A stretch of 64,000 nt of DNA from Chryseolinea serpens (GTDB lineage: Bacteria > Bacteroidota > Bacteroidia > Cytophagales > Cyclobacteriaceae): assembly GCF_900129725.1 (NCBI RefSeq), contig NZ_FQWQ01000003.1, positions 922,091 through 986,090 on the forward strand, in the 5' to 3' direction. Of this stretch, positions 40,802 through 50,200 are shown one piece after another. The notes under the pieces are model-generated. The model was not told the DNA's origin. It did no database searches and was given only the letters and a program-made list of their open reading frames with translations. The number at the start of each line of letters is the position of its first letter. The first letter of the stretch is position 1. Both the position numbers and the translations under genes were made by a program.

Positions 40802-42838
40802 ATGTCAATGATCAATGAGTCCGCCATCAGAACGCCGGGCGTTTACACTACGGAAATTCCGTTGCTACCGCCGTCCGTTGCGCAGGTCGAAACTGCGGTT
40901 CCTGTTTTTATCGGGTATACGGAAATCGCCGAGCGCAAAGGAGAGTCCCTCTCCATGAAGCCCACCAAGATAACCTCCCTGGTCGAGTTCAGGCAGTTGT
41001 TCGGTGGCCCTTTTAACATCGCGCCGGGCAACATCGAACTGAAAGTCGATCCGACCAAGAACTATACGGTGACCGAAGTTACCTATAACCGGATGTTCTA
41101 CCTGTTCGATGCCTTGCGGCATTTCTTTGACAACGGTGGCGGAAAATGCTATATCGTGTCCGTGGGCAGCTACGCCGATGCCGTGGCCGCGGGCGACGAA
41201 ACGCTCACGCCTCCTACGGGATTGCGTGGCGGCGTGAAGTCCGTGGAAACCTACGATGAGCCGACGCTGATCCTGTTCCCCGACGCTGTACTTTTGTCGG
41301 ACACCGACTTCTTTGCCCTGCAGCAAATGGCGCTCGCTCAGTGCGCGTCGTTACAAGACCGGTTCAGCATTTTCGATCTCCGCGAAAACAACACCGGCAC
41401 CACCACACCCTGGCAAACCAGTGTCGATAATTTCAAGAACCGCATCGGCATCAACGCGCTTAACTATGCCGCGTGCTACACGCCCTGGCTGATCAGCGCC
41501 TTTACCAAGGACATCAACTTTAATTTGCTGGATGGCCACGTGCGCGACAACACGCTCGCTGCCAACCTGATCAACTTCGAAATGATCACCGCCAACCCCG
41601 ACCTGAACGGGCTGGTGACGACCATCAAGCGCAACACCCAGGACCAGACCACGGTGAACGCCCTGATCACCACGCTGCGGACGGATGGCGCGATCGTCTA
41701 TCCAACGATCGTGGATCGCTACAACAAATTGAAGAACGACCTCATCGTGACCAACGATGCCGGCACGGTTGCGGCCTATGATGCGTTGGTCGACTTCATA
41801 GAACTGGTGGCGGTGAGCCTGCCACCGCTGCGGACGTCAATGGTGAACCCGGTAGCCGTGCAATCGCTCGACGCCCTGGCGCAGAACAACGGCACGGGGT
41901 TGCGCAAATTCGTTGGTGACCTCATCGCCCTTGAACAAAATACGGACGTGGTAGCGTTGCGTGCCTTTGCCGCAGCAACGTTCACCCTATATGATCCGCC
42001 CGCTACCACCTGGCTCACGGGCACGGTGGCCTCCATTGGCGCCAGCTCCAAAGATTATTATCCCCCGGCCGTGGTCTCGGATCACGCGCGAGCCCTGACC
42101 ATCCTGGGCGACCTCAATGCCATCATGACCGGGTTGGATGGTTTCCTCAGCCGGCTGCTTTTGGCTGTGCAGACCTATGTGAAGATCGCGCAGGATTCGC
42201 TTTATAAATCACACCCGATCATCAGCAACCTGGTGTTGTACCTGCAGCGCGAGTTGTCCAAGCTTCCTCCATCCGGAGCGATTGCAGGCATTTATGCTTT
42301 GACCGATGCCACGCGTGGTGTTTGGAAGGCGCCGGCAAACGTGAGCCTCAATTCGGTGGTGGCACCCTCGGTGACCATCGACGAAAAAATTCAGGATACC
42401 CTCAACGTCGACGACGTTGCCGGAAAGTCGATCAACGCCATCCGCGCCTTCACGGGCAAGGGCACGCTGGTTTGGGGTGCCCGCACGCTGGATGGCAACA
42501 GCAGCGAGTGGCGCTATGTGTCGGTGCGGAGATTTTTTATCATGGTGGAAGAGTCTTCCAAGAAAGCCACCATGCCGTTTGTGTTCGAGCCCAACGATGC
42601 CAACACCTGGGTGAAGGTGCGCGCCATGCTCGAAAATTATCTGACGGTGCTCTGGCGTCAAGGGGCGCTGGCCGGTGCAAAACCGGAGCAAGCCTTCTTT
42701 GTGAAATGCGGCCTGGGACAAACCATGACGGCGCAAGACATCCTCGACGGCAAGCTGATCATCGAGATCGGCATGGCGGCGGTGCGACCGGCCGAATTCA
42801 TCATCATGCGCTTTGCACACAAGCTGCAGGAATCCTGA
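40802..42838 (+). CDS. Contractile tail sheath protein (eCIS)
   Basis: 678 residues. The N terminus (RTPGVYTTEIPLLPPSVAQV, then VETAVPVFIGYTEIAE) and the C-terminal region (VWGARTLDGNSSEWRYVSVR, VFEPNDANTWVKVRAMLENY, ...LTVLWRQGALAG...) are typical of contractile sheath proteins. The middle (about 190-480) is a long insertion relative to short PVC sheaths, probably a surface domain. This is the only sheath gene here; PVCs have three. The start could also be ATG 40808. It lies in the operon 34 bases after the unknown protein. Confidence 0.93.
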   Translation: MSMINESAIRTPGVYTTEIPLLPPSVAQVETAVPVFIGYTEIAERKGESLSMKPTKITSLVEFRQLFGGPFNIAPGNIELKVDPTKNYTVTEVTYNRMFYLFDALRHFFDNGGGKCYIVSVGSYADAVAAGDETLTPPTGLRGGVKSVETYDEPTLILFPDAVLLSDTDFFALQQMALAQCASLQDRFSIFDLRENNTGTTTPWQTSVDNFKNRIGINALNYAACYTPWLISAFTKDINFNLLDGHVRDNTLAANLINFEMITANPDLNGLVTTIKRNTQDQTTVNALITTLRTDGAIVYPTIVDRYNKLKNDLIVTNDAGTVAAYDALVDFIELVAVSLPPLRTSMVNPVAVQSLDALAQNNGTGLRKFVGDLIALEQNTDVVALRAFAAATFTLYDPPATTWLTGTVASIGASSKDYYPPAVVSDHARALTILGDLNAIMTGLDGFLSRLLLAVQTYVKIAQDSLYKSHPIISNLVLYLQRELSKLPPSGAIAGIYALTDATRGVWKAPANVSLNSVVAPSVTIDEKIQDTLNVDDVAGKSINAIRAFTGKGTLVWGARTLDGNSSEWRYVSVRRFFIMVEESSKKATMPFVFEPNDANTWVKVRAMLENYLTVLWRQGALAGAKPEQAFFVKCGLGQTMTAQDILDGKLIIEIGMAAVRPAEFIIMRFAHKLQES

Positions 42839-42889
42839 TCGACAAACCTTCTTTAGTAGCATTTTCTAAAACGCCTTAAAAAAATAACT

Positions 42890-43321
42890 ATGGCAGAATA
42901 TCCTCTTCCCAAATTTCACTTCCAGGTAGAATGGGGTGGATCAAGGATCGGCTTCACAGAAGTGTCCGGCCTTGACATAACAACCGAAGTCATCGAATAC
43001 CGCGACGGCGCCAGTCCCGAATACTCCAAGGTGAAGATGCCCGGGCAGCGCAAGTTCTCGAACATCTCGCTCAAGCGCGGTACGTTCAAGGCCGACAATC
43101 AATTCTATGCCTGGTTCAACACCGTGAGCCTGAACACCATCGAGCGCCGTAACCTGGTGATCTCGTTGCTCAACGAGAACCACGAGCCCGTGATCGTGTG
43201 GAAGGTCAAGAACGCGTGGCCGACCAAGATCACGCCCACCGACCTCAAGGCCGACGGCAATGAAGTGGCCATCGAAAGCCTGGAGCTGGCACACGAAGGA
43301 CTGACCATTCAAAACGAATAG
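42890..43321 (+). CDS. Tail tube protein 1 (T4 gp19 / Hcp-like)
   Basis: 143 residues with the gp19-type tube pattern: FHFQVEWGGSRIGFTEVSGL, then EVIEYRDGASPEYSKVKMPG, ISLKRGTFKADNQFYAWF and VAIESLELAHEGL. It builds the inner tube through which cargo passes. It is 3 bases upstream of the second tube gene. Confidence 0.93.
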   Translation: MAEYPLPKFHFQVEWGGSRIGFTEVSGLDITTEVIEYRDGASPEYSKVKMPGQRKFSNISLKRGTFKADNQFYAWFNTVSLNTIERRNLVISLLNENHEPVIVWKVKNAWPTKITPTDLKADGNEVAIESLELAHEGLTIQNE

Positions 43322-43324
43322 CGC

Positions 43325-43834
43325 ATGGACCTGAACTATCCCCAGGTGGGGTTCCATTTTTTGGTGGCGTTTGAATTGTTCCCCCAATTTCCAAACGACC
43401 TGCGCTTCCAGGAAGTGTCGGGTCTCAACGTGACGATGGAATCGGAACCGTTGAAGGAAGGTGGCGAGAACCGCTTTGTGCATCAGTTGCCGGTGCGGAC
43501 CAGCTACAGCGAGCTCGTGTTGAAGCGCGGGAAATTTATGGGGTCGGGCATTCTCTTTTGGTGCAAGAACGCCATCGAGAATTTTGAATTCAAGCCCACA
43601 AACATCCTCATCTCGTTGCTGAACGACGATCACCTGCCGCTCTACAATTGGTACGTCATCAATGCCATTCCCAAGCGACTGGAGATCTCCGGCTTCAACG
43701 CCGAGAGGAGCGAGGTGGTGATCGAGACGCTGGCACTGAACTATCAGTACTTCAAATATTATGATCCCGCCAGTGCAGCCTTGGATCTGGCAGGCTCGCT
43801 TGCCGGATCGATTGGGGGTAGCATCAGCATTTAA
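43325..43834 (+). CDS. Tail tube protein 2 (tube initiator type)
   Basis: 169 residues. The same fold as tube 1 (FHFLVAFELFPQFPNDLRFQ, EVSGLNVTMESEPLKEGGEN, LVLKRGKFMGSGILFW) with a longer loop and a small Gly/Ser/Ala tail (LDLAGSLAGSIGGSISI). In PVC-like particles the second gp19 protein forms the first tube ring(s) on the baseplate; that role is by analogy. Confidence 0.88.
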   Translation: MDLNYPQVGFHFLVAFELFPQFPNDLRFQEVSGLNVTMESEPLKEGGENRFVHQLPVRTSYSELVLKRGKFMGSGILFWCKNAIENFEFKPTNILISLLNDDHLPLYNWYVINAIPKRLEISGFNAERSEVVIETLALNYQYFKYYDPASAALDLAGSLAGSIGGSISI

Positions 43835-43845
43835 AAAAATGAACC

Positions 43846-44013
43846 ATGCCCGTTGAGATCAGGGAACTCCACATTAAAGTGCTCGTGCAGGGCGATTCGC
43901 CAAATGAGAGTGCTCCGACCGCTTCATCGGTCTCTCCCACGAATGTGGACGCCATCGTGGCGGAATGCGTGGAGCAAGTTGTGAAGATCATCAAAGAGAA
44001 AAAAGAACGATAG
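43846..44013 (+). CDS. DUF5908 microprotein (eCIS)
   Basis: 55 residues: the start PVEIRELHIKVLVQGD and the basic tail KIIKEKKER match DUF5908, a short family found in eCIS operons between tube and LysM genes. It sits 11 bases after tube 2 and 3 bases before the LysM gene, so it is surely part of the operon. Function unknown. Confidence 0.8.
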   Translation: MPVEIRELHIKVLVQGDSPNESAPTASSVSPTNVDAIVAECVEQVVKIIKEKKER

Positions 44014-44016
44014 CGT

Positions 44017-44769
44017 ATGCCTGGCGAGTTAAAAAAACTGAAGATCAAAGCCATCGAGAACGGTGTGGCCACCACCAATCCGGACCTGATGTACGATGCG
44101 CTGGTGAACCCGGAAACTTACACGGTGCGGCACCGGGTGGAATACAACCCCACGCCACCCGCGGCGGGTGCCACGGGCAAAGATCAGCAGTATAACTACA
44201 CGCCGCCGCCGACGCTCCAGTTCGATTTTATTTTTGATAGCACGGGTGTCATCCCCAAACCACTTGGCGGCATTGCCGGGGCTTTGAGTGGCATTCCGAT
44301 CGCCGGGGCAATAGCCGGCGCGTTGGCCGGTGGAGAGAAGTATGACCTCATCAAAGAGGTGGAGAAATTCAAGCGCGTGGTCTACGACTACAACAGCACG
44401 GCGCACGAGCCCCGCCGCTTGCAGTTGCTGTGGGGCACCTTGTTTTTTGAAGGTGTGCTCACGAGCCTCCAATTCAACTATAAACTTTTTCAACCCGATG
44501 GCACGCCCATCCGGATGGTGGCCACGGCAGCGTTTTCCGGAACGATCGAAGACGATCTGCGGGTGGCGAAAGAAAAAAGTAATTCGCCCGATCTCACGCA
44601 CGTTCGCGTGGTGAAACAAGGCGACACATTGCCGCTGATGGCCTATAGGATCTACGGCGACTCTGCCTACTACCTGGAAGTTGCCCGTGTGAACAAGCTC
44701 TCCAACTTCCGGAACCTGCAACAGGGCATGAAGATCAAATTTCCACCCATCAACAAAAGTCTGAAATGA
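44017..44769 (+). CDS. CIS tube/baseplate protein with LysM domain (Pvc7-like)
   Basis: 250 residues. The first 190 resemble the CIS_tube N-terminal domain (KAIENGVATTNPDLMYDALV, ...FIFDSTGVIPK..., LWGTLFFEGVLTSLQFNYKL). The last 50 form a LysM (VRVVKQGDTLPLMAYRIYGD, NFRNLQQGMKIKFPP). In PVC-like systems this protein links tube and spike on the baseplate. Its end overlaps the next gene by 4 bases. Confidence 0.88.
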   Translation: MPGELKKLKIKAIENGVATTNPDLMYDALVNPETYTVRHRVEYNPTPPAAGATGKDQQYNYTPPPTLQFDFIFDSTGVIPKPLGGIAGALSGIPIAGAIAGALAGGEKYDLIKEVEKFKRVVYDYNSTAHEPRRLQLLWGTLFFEGVLTSLQFNYKLFQPDGTPIRMVATAAFSGTIEDDLRVAKEKSNSPDLTHVRVVKQGDTLPLMAYRIYGDSAYYLEVARVNKLSNFRNLQQGMKIKFPPINKSLK

Positions 44770-46514
44770 ACGCCAGCAGGGTTTTGCCAACACGCCGGCC
44801 AGCCAACCTGGTCACCTTCACCATCAAAATGGATGGCGAGGCCTTGCCGCGGACGTATGGCATTTTGTCGATCGTGGTCAACAAGGAGATCAACAAAGTC
44901 CCCTCGGCCATGGTGGTGATCCAGGATGGAAGTGCTGCGAGAGCGACCTTCGAAGGTAGCAACACCGAGCTGTTCATTCCGGGAAAGGAAATCGAGATAC
45001 TCGCCGGCTATCAATCCGACGAGTCGACCATTTTTAAAGGGATCATCATTCAGCATGGCATAAAGATCAAAGGCAACGGTAGCACCATGCTCACGCTGGA
45101 GTGTAAAAACTTGGCAGTGAAGCTCACCGTCGGAGCGAAGCATAAATATTTTGTCGATAAAAAAGACAGCGAAGCCATCGAAGACATCATCGACGCCTAC
45201 GGCCTCGACAAGGATGTTGAAGCCACCACCGTGCAACACAAGGACCTCGTGCAATTCAGTGCGACCGATTGGGATTTCATGGTCGCGCGCGCCGAGGCCA
45301 ATGGAAAAGTTTGCCTGGTCGACGATGGCACGATCACCGTGAAAGCGCCCGTCCTCGACGGCGATCCGGTTTTAGATTTACTCTACGGCGGCACCATCCT
45401 CGACTTTGATGCCACCATGGATGCGCGCGATCAATACCAGGCGGTGAAAGCCTTTGCCTGGGATCCCGCCACGCAGGCCATCGTGGAGACCGATGGGACC
45501 GACCCGGCCTTCGCCGGCAATGGAAACCTCGCGCCTTCTGATCTCGCGTCGGTCATCGGGTTGGAGCACCTGGATTTGCGCAGCACGGGGATTTTGTCGC
45601 AGGAAGAATCACAGGCCTGGGCCGATGCCCAGTGGGTGAAGTCACAGTTGTCGAAGATCCGGGGACGCGTGGGCATCCGCGGATTTGGCGAGGTGAAGCC
45701 GGGCGATCTCATTAACCTCGACGGGTTGGGCGATCGCATGAATGGAAAAGTATATGTCTCCGGTGTTCGTCATGAAATTGGCAGCGGCACCTGGAAGACC
45801 GATATCCAGTTTGGGCTCTCGCCCGAATGGTTCACACAAACCTACCCGGTAAATCAGCTGCCTGCCTCAGGCATGTTGCCGGCCATACAAGGGTTGCAGA
45901 TCGGCGTTGTGTCGCAATTGAAAGAGGACCCCGCGGGCGAAGATCGCATCCTGGTGAAGTTGCCCATCATCGACAGCGATGACACCGGCATTTGGTCGCG
46001 GGTGGCGTGTATGGATGCGGGCGATACGCGGGGAAGTTTTTTTCGGCCCGAGATCGGCGATGAAGTGGTCGTCGGCTTTCTGAACGAGGACCCGCGCCAT
46101 GCGATCGTGTTGGGTGCATTGAACAGCAGTAAGAAACCTGCGCCGCTCACCGCCACCGACGAGAATCACGAGAAAGGATACGTGTCGCGAAGTGGTATGA
46201 AATTGATTTTTAATGATGATAAGAAATCCATCAAGATCGAATCGTCGGCCGACCGGAGTTTCCTGTTGGATGAAGACGCCGGGGTGATCAAACTGGAGGA
46301 TGGCAATGGCAACAAGATCGTTCTCAACGCCGATGGCATCACCATCGAAAGCAAGAAGAAGATCACCCTCAAGACCGACGACGACATCGAGATCCAAGGC
46401 AAGAACATCACCCACACCGCCCAGATGAGTTTCAAGGCGGACGGCAGCTCCGGTCTGGAACTCACCAGCAGCGCGGTGGCAAAATTGAAAGGTTCACTGG
46501 TACAAATAAACTAA
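44766..46514 (+). CDS. VgrG-like spike protein (Pvc8-like)
   Basis: 582 residues. The gp27-like base (about 1-370) contains GIIIQHGIKIKGNGSTMLTL and the W-rich DWDFMVARAEANGKVCL; an OB-fold gp5 domain follows (about 380-470, RILVKLPIIDSDDTGIWSRV, ...GDEVVVGFLNEDPRHAIVLG...). The C terminus (about 500-582) is a needle of short beta repeats (KIVLNADGITIESKKKITLK). It forms the trimeric piercing spike, capped by the PAAR protein encoded next. Confidence 0.93.
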   Translation: MNASRVLPTRRPANLVTFTIKMDGEALPRTYGILSIVVNKEINKVPSAMVVIQDGSAARATFEGSNTELFIPGKEIEILAGYQSDESTIFKGIIIQHGIKIKGNGSTMLTLECKNLAVKLTVGAKHKYFVDKKDSEAIEDIIDAYGLDKDVEATTVQHKDLVQFSATDWDFMVARAEANGKVCLVDDGTITVKAPVLDGDPVLDLLYGGTILDFDATMDARDQYQAVKAFAWDPATQAIVETDGTDPAFAGNGNLAPSDLASVIGLEHLDLRSTGILSQEESQAWADAQWVKSQLSKIRGRVGIRGFGEVKPGDLINLDGLGDRMNGKVYVSGVRHEIGSGTWKTDIQFGLSPEWFTQTYPVNQLPASGMLPAIQGLQIGVVSQLKEDPAGEDRILVKLPIIDSDDTGIWSRVACMDAGDTRGSFFRPEIGDEVVVGFLNEDPRHAIVLGALNSSKKPAPLTATDENHEKGYVSRSGMKLIFNDDKKSIKIESSADRSFLLDEDAGVIKLEDGNGNKIVLNADGITIESKKKITLKTDDDIEIQGKNITHTAQMSFKADGSSGLELTSSAVAKLKGSLVQIN

Positions 46515-46521
46515 AACGATC

Positions 46522-46809
46522 ATGCCTCCAGCAGCGCGTATAGCCGACATGCATGTTTGCCCGATGACTACAGGCCCCGTGCCCCATGTGGGTGGTCCCA
46601 TTTCAGGTCCGGGTTGTGCCACGGTGTTGATTGGCGGCATGCCCGCTGCTTGCGTGGGCGACATGGCCGTCTGCACCGGCCCGCCCGATACGATCGCAGC
46701 CGGCTCCACCACGGTGCAGATCGGTGGAAAGTTTGCCGCACGCATGGGCGACACGATGGCCCACGGCGGAACCATTGTGGTGGGATGTTTTACGGTTTTA
46801 ATCGGATAG
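46522..46809 (+). CDS. PAAR-domain spike tip protein
   Basis: 95 residues with PAAR motifs: MPPAARIADMHVCPMTTGPV, VGGPISGPGCATVLIGGMPA, AACVGDMAVCTGPPDTIA, FAARMGDTMAHGGTIVVG. Conserved Cys and His can bind a metal at the tip. It starts 7 bases after the spike gene. Confidence 0.93.
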   Translation: MPPAARIADMHVCPMTTGPVPHVGGPISGPGCATVLIGGMPAACVGDMAVCTGPPDTIAAGSTTVQIGGKFAARMGDTMAHGGTIVVGCFTVLIG

Positions 46810-46813
46810 CAAT

Positions 46814-47212
46814 ATGAACGAAGATCATTCTTTCTTAGGCACAGGCTGGAGCTTTCCCCCCACGTTCGACAACACGAGCGCGCAGGTGGCGATGCTGTCG
46901 GGAGAAGATGACATCGACAGCAGCCTCCAGATCTTGCTGGCGACCGCGCTGGGGGAACGCATCATGCAACCGAAGTTTGGTTGCAACCTCAGCGACATGG
47001 TGTTCGAGAACCTGGACGTGACCCTCCAGACCGAAATGAAAAACCGGATCGAAAAGGCCATACTCTTCTATGAGCCGCGCGTCGACCTGGAAGGGATAGC
47101 ACTGACGCCGGACGAGACCGGTGGTCTGATCATCATCGACGTGCGCTACATCGTGCGCGCCACCAACACGCGCGGCAACCTGGTTTATCCTTTTTACCTG
47201 ACGGAAGTTTAA
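46814..47212 (+). CDS. gp25/GPW family baseplate wedge protein (Pvc9-like)
   Basis: 132 residues with the gp25 signature: DDIDSSLQILLATALGERIM, then QPKFGCNLSDMVFENLD and IRA-type strands near the C terminus (IIDVRYIVRATNTRGNLVYP). It is a small lysozyme-like wedge part. The next gene starts 3 bases downstream. Confidence 0.93.
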   Translation: MNEDHSFLGTGWSFPPTFDNTSAQVAMLSGEDDIDSSLQILLATALGERIMQPKFGCNLSDMVFENLDVTLQTEMKNRIEKAILFYEPRVDLEGIALTPDETGGLIIIDVRYIVRATNTRGNLVYPFYLTEV

Positions 47213-47215
47213 CCC

Positions 47216-50200
47216 ATGACAGACCTCACGCACATCTACCAATACTTGCGCAGCACCGACGGCGTAAACCAACTGCAGCGCAGCCTGGCAGCGCTCGATC
47301 CGTATTTCGTGCGCATGGATGAGCGTCGGAAGAGTGACCTGATCGATTTTGCGGTAAAATTGTCGGAGCAGATCCGATACTATGATCTGAACGACCAGGC
47401 AAAGGGAAACTGGCGCCCCTTCTTCGAATTCCCGGATGCCGGCAGCTCCATCGTGGTGCGGGCCGCTACGGTTGGATCGTTGCCGCCGCTGCTGTACTCC
47501 AACGGCACGGATGGCCTGGGCGCCACGATCACCCTGCTGGCCAACGGCGCATTGCCGCCACAGGATGGTGTTGCCTTGCTGAATGGCGACCGGTTGCTGG
47601 TGTGGAAACAGTCCATGGCATTTCAAAATGGTGTGTACACAGTCACACAAGGAACCGGCACAACGCCTGCGCAACTGAGAAGATCGGATGGTGCGGATCA
47701 AACGGCATTCCTCGATCGCCAAATTGTGGAAGTGATGGAGGGCGACCAGCACGCCCGCAGATTTTTCACCCAGGAAGTAGCGAAGCCATCGGTTGGCGCT
47801 TCGGATATCACTTATTTGAGAAGAGGCCTCTCGCGAAGCGACTGGTCTCCACACCTGGCCTTGTTCATGGCGTTCCTTCAAGTCCACGCCATTGCCCAGC
47901 GCGATTTGAACGAGACGACCGGACGCCACCTGCGATATTACTATGAGGACGTGCTGCGGCTGCAACGAAAAGCGGCGCAGCCGGATCAGGTGCACGTAGT
48001 GTTCGAGTTGGCCAAAAATGCCACGGCCTGGCGCTTGCCGTCGGGCACGTTGCTTGACGCTGGAAAATCTGCCGATGGCAAGACACCCCGGCAATACAGC
48101 CTCGACCACGAGATGGTAGTTCACGCGGGCACGGTGCAATCGCTGAAGTCGTCGTATACCGATGTGAACTCGGCCGGGAAGGCCATCATCTTCAAGGCAG
48201 AGGATGCCACGCTGGTGGTGAACGATACCGCCACGGGCTGGCGGCCGTTTGGCAGCAGCCAGTTGAAACGCTCGCCGGAGTCGCGGACCATGACCGAAGC
48301 AAAACTTGGCTTTGGGATTGCTTCGCCAGCGCTGTTGCTCGCCGAAGGAGAACGGACGATCACCGTCACTTTAAATTTGCAGGCTTCTACTCCCGCAACG
48401 GATCCCCTGGGGCTAAGCTATGCGTTTGAAATTACGCTGACGGGCGAGAAGGGTTGGGTGACGCCGTTGATCCATACCGTAGATTATAAACCAGCGGCAA
48501 GCGGATTGCCGCCGCAATTGGTGATCACGTGTAGCCTGCCAGCAAAGGAAGTGGCGGTGGTAGCCTATAGCGAGGCGCTCCATGGTGCCGGATTCAAAAC
48601 GCCATGGCCGGTGCTGCGCTGTGTTGTGTTGCCGTATGCCTACCAGTTGGAGGCGTTGGGTATTTATGTGGTCACGAGCATGGACCTGGTGGTGGACGCC
48701 AAGGGTGTGCGCAATCTTGTTTTGCAAAACGATGAGAACGTGCAGTCTACCGGCAAACCCGCTTTGCCTTTCGGGTCGCAGCCCAGCATTCAAAACAACT
48801 TTTATATCGGCAGCGCGGAAATCTTTTCTAAAAGCGTTCAATCGCTCACCCTTTCGCTGGAGTGGAAGGATCCGCCGGAAAACTTTAATGACTATTACAA
48901 AGGATACGACAACCCGTCGATTGGCTATGATGTATTCATTGCTGATATGTATGTGCTCGCAGGAAGAAATTGGACGTACCTGTCCTTTGCGCGGAATTTC
49001 TTATTCGATGGAACCGCCACAGCCAATGTGAAGAGCACCGTGCTGAGCAGCGCCAACCTCGTGCCGGCCTTGCAAAGTTCAGGCTTCGAGCGAAATCCGG
49101 ATCTGGGTGCGTTGCCATCGTTCACGCCATCGACCAAACAGGGATTCATCAAATTAGTTTTGGATGGGCCCACCACGGCAGACCTGGTGAACCTGCCATC
49201 GTATGCGCCCTTTGAAGCGTTCGGTCACAAATCTTTCCCGTCGATCTATGCGCATAAGTCAGTCGACCTGGCCAAAAGTGTTCCCAACACAGTGTTGCCG
49301 AATCAACCCTACACGCCGACGTTGAAATCGGTCACCCTGGATTATACCGCGAAAGAGACTTGTTCATGGGCAACGCCCAATGGCATCGATCAGTTTTTTG
49401 TGTTGGATATTTTCGGCAACGCCGAAGCGCGATCGACTGACCCGGCGCGCCTGGTGCCGGAGTTTCCCAAGCAGGGTGCGCTCTACATCGGGTTGAAAAA
49501 TGCCAGCTTCCCGCAAGCGTTCTCCTTTCTTTTTCAAATGCAGAAGGGCGATGTTCCGGGCGCAGCGTTGTTGGAAAAAACAGACGTCAGCTGGAGTTAT
49601 GTTTCGGGAAATCATTGGCAGGCCTTGCCCTCGGAAGCCGTCGTGGAAGAGGCCACGGAAATTTTTCAGGTCCCGGGCATCATCGGGCTCACCATAGGAA
49701 GCGCCAGTGCAGGCGAAGGTCTGCTGCCGGCCGACCAGCAGTGGATCAGGGCCACGGCCGATCAACGCGCCGACGGTGCAGCTTCCGTCCAGGAAATTGT
49801 CGCGCAGGCCGCGCGGGCAACACGCGCATCGAACACGACCGATGTGCAGACCATCGACGCGGCCACGATCAGTCGCCTGGTGCATAAAGTGCCGGCGATC
49901 AAATCCGTGCTTCAGAAATATCCTTCTTTCAACGGTCGCCCATCGGAACGTGACGCCGATTTTTTCAAACGCAGCAGCGAACGCTTGCGTCATAGAAATA
50001 GGGGCGTAGTGACCTGGGATTATGAACGGCTGGTGATGGAAGCTTTTCCGGAAGTGTTCAAGATAAAATGCTTGCCACACACTGATCAGGACAATACAAT
50101 TACGCCGGGTCATATCAAACTGGTGATCGTACCCGATCTGCGTTTCCGACAAGGCAGTGACCCGTTGCAGCCGCGCAGCAGTATGGCTTTCCTCCGCACG

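Noticed and set aside
46835-48139. Minus-strand open frame of 434 codons across gp25 and J genes
   Set aside because: Spans two real genes of the operon on the other strand; sequence resembles reverse-translated coding DNA.
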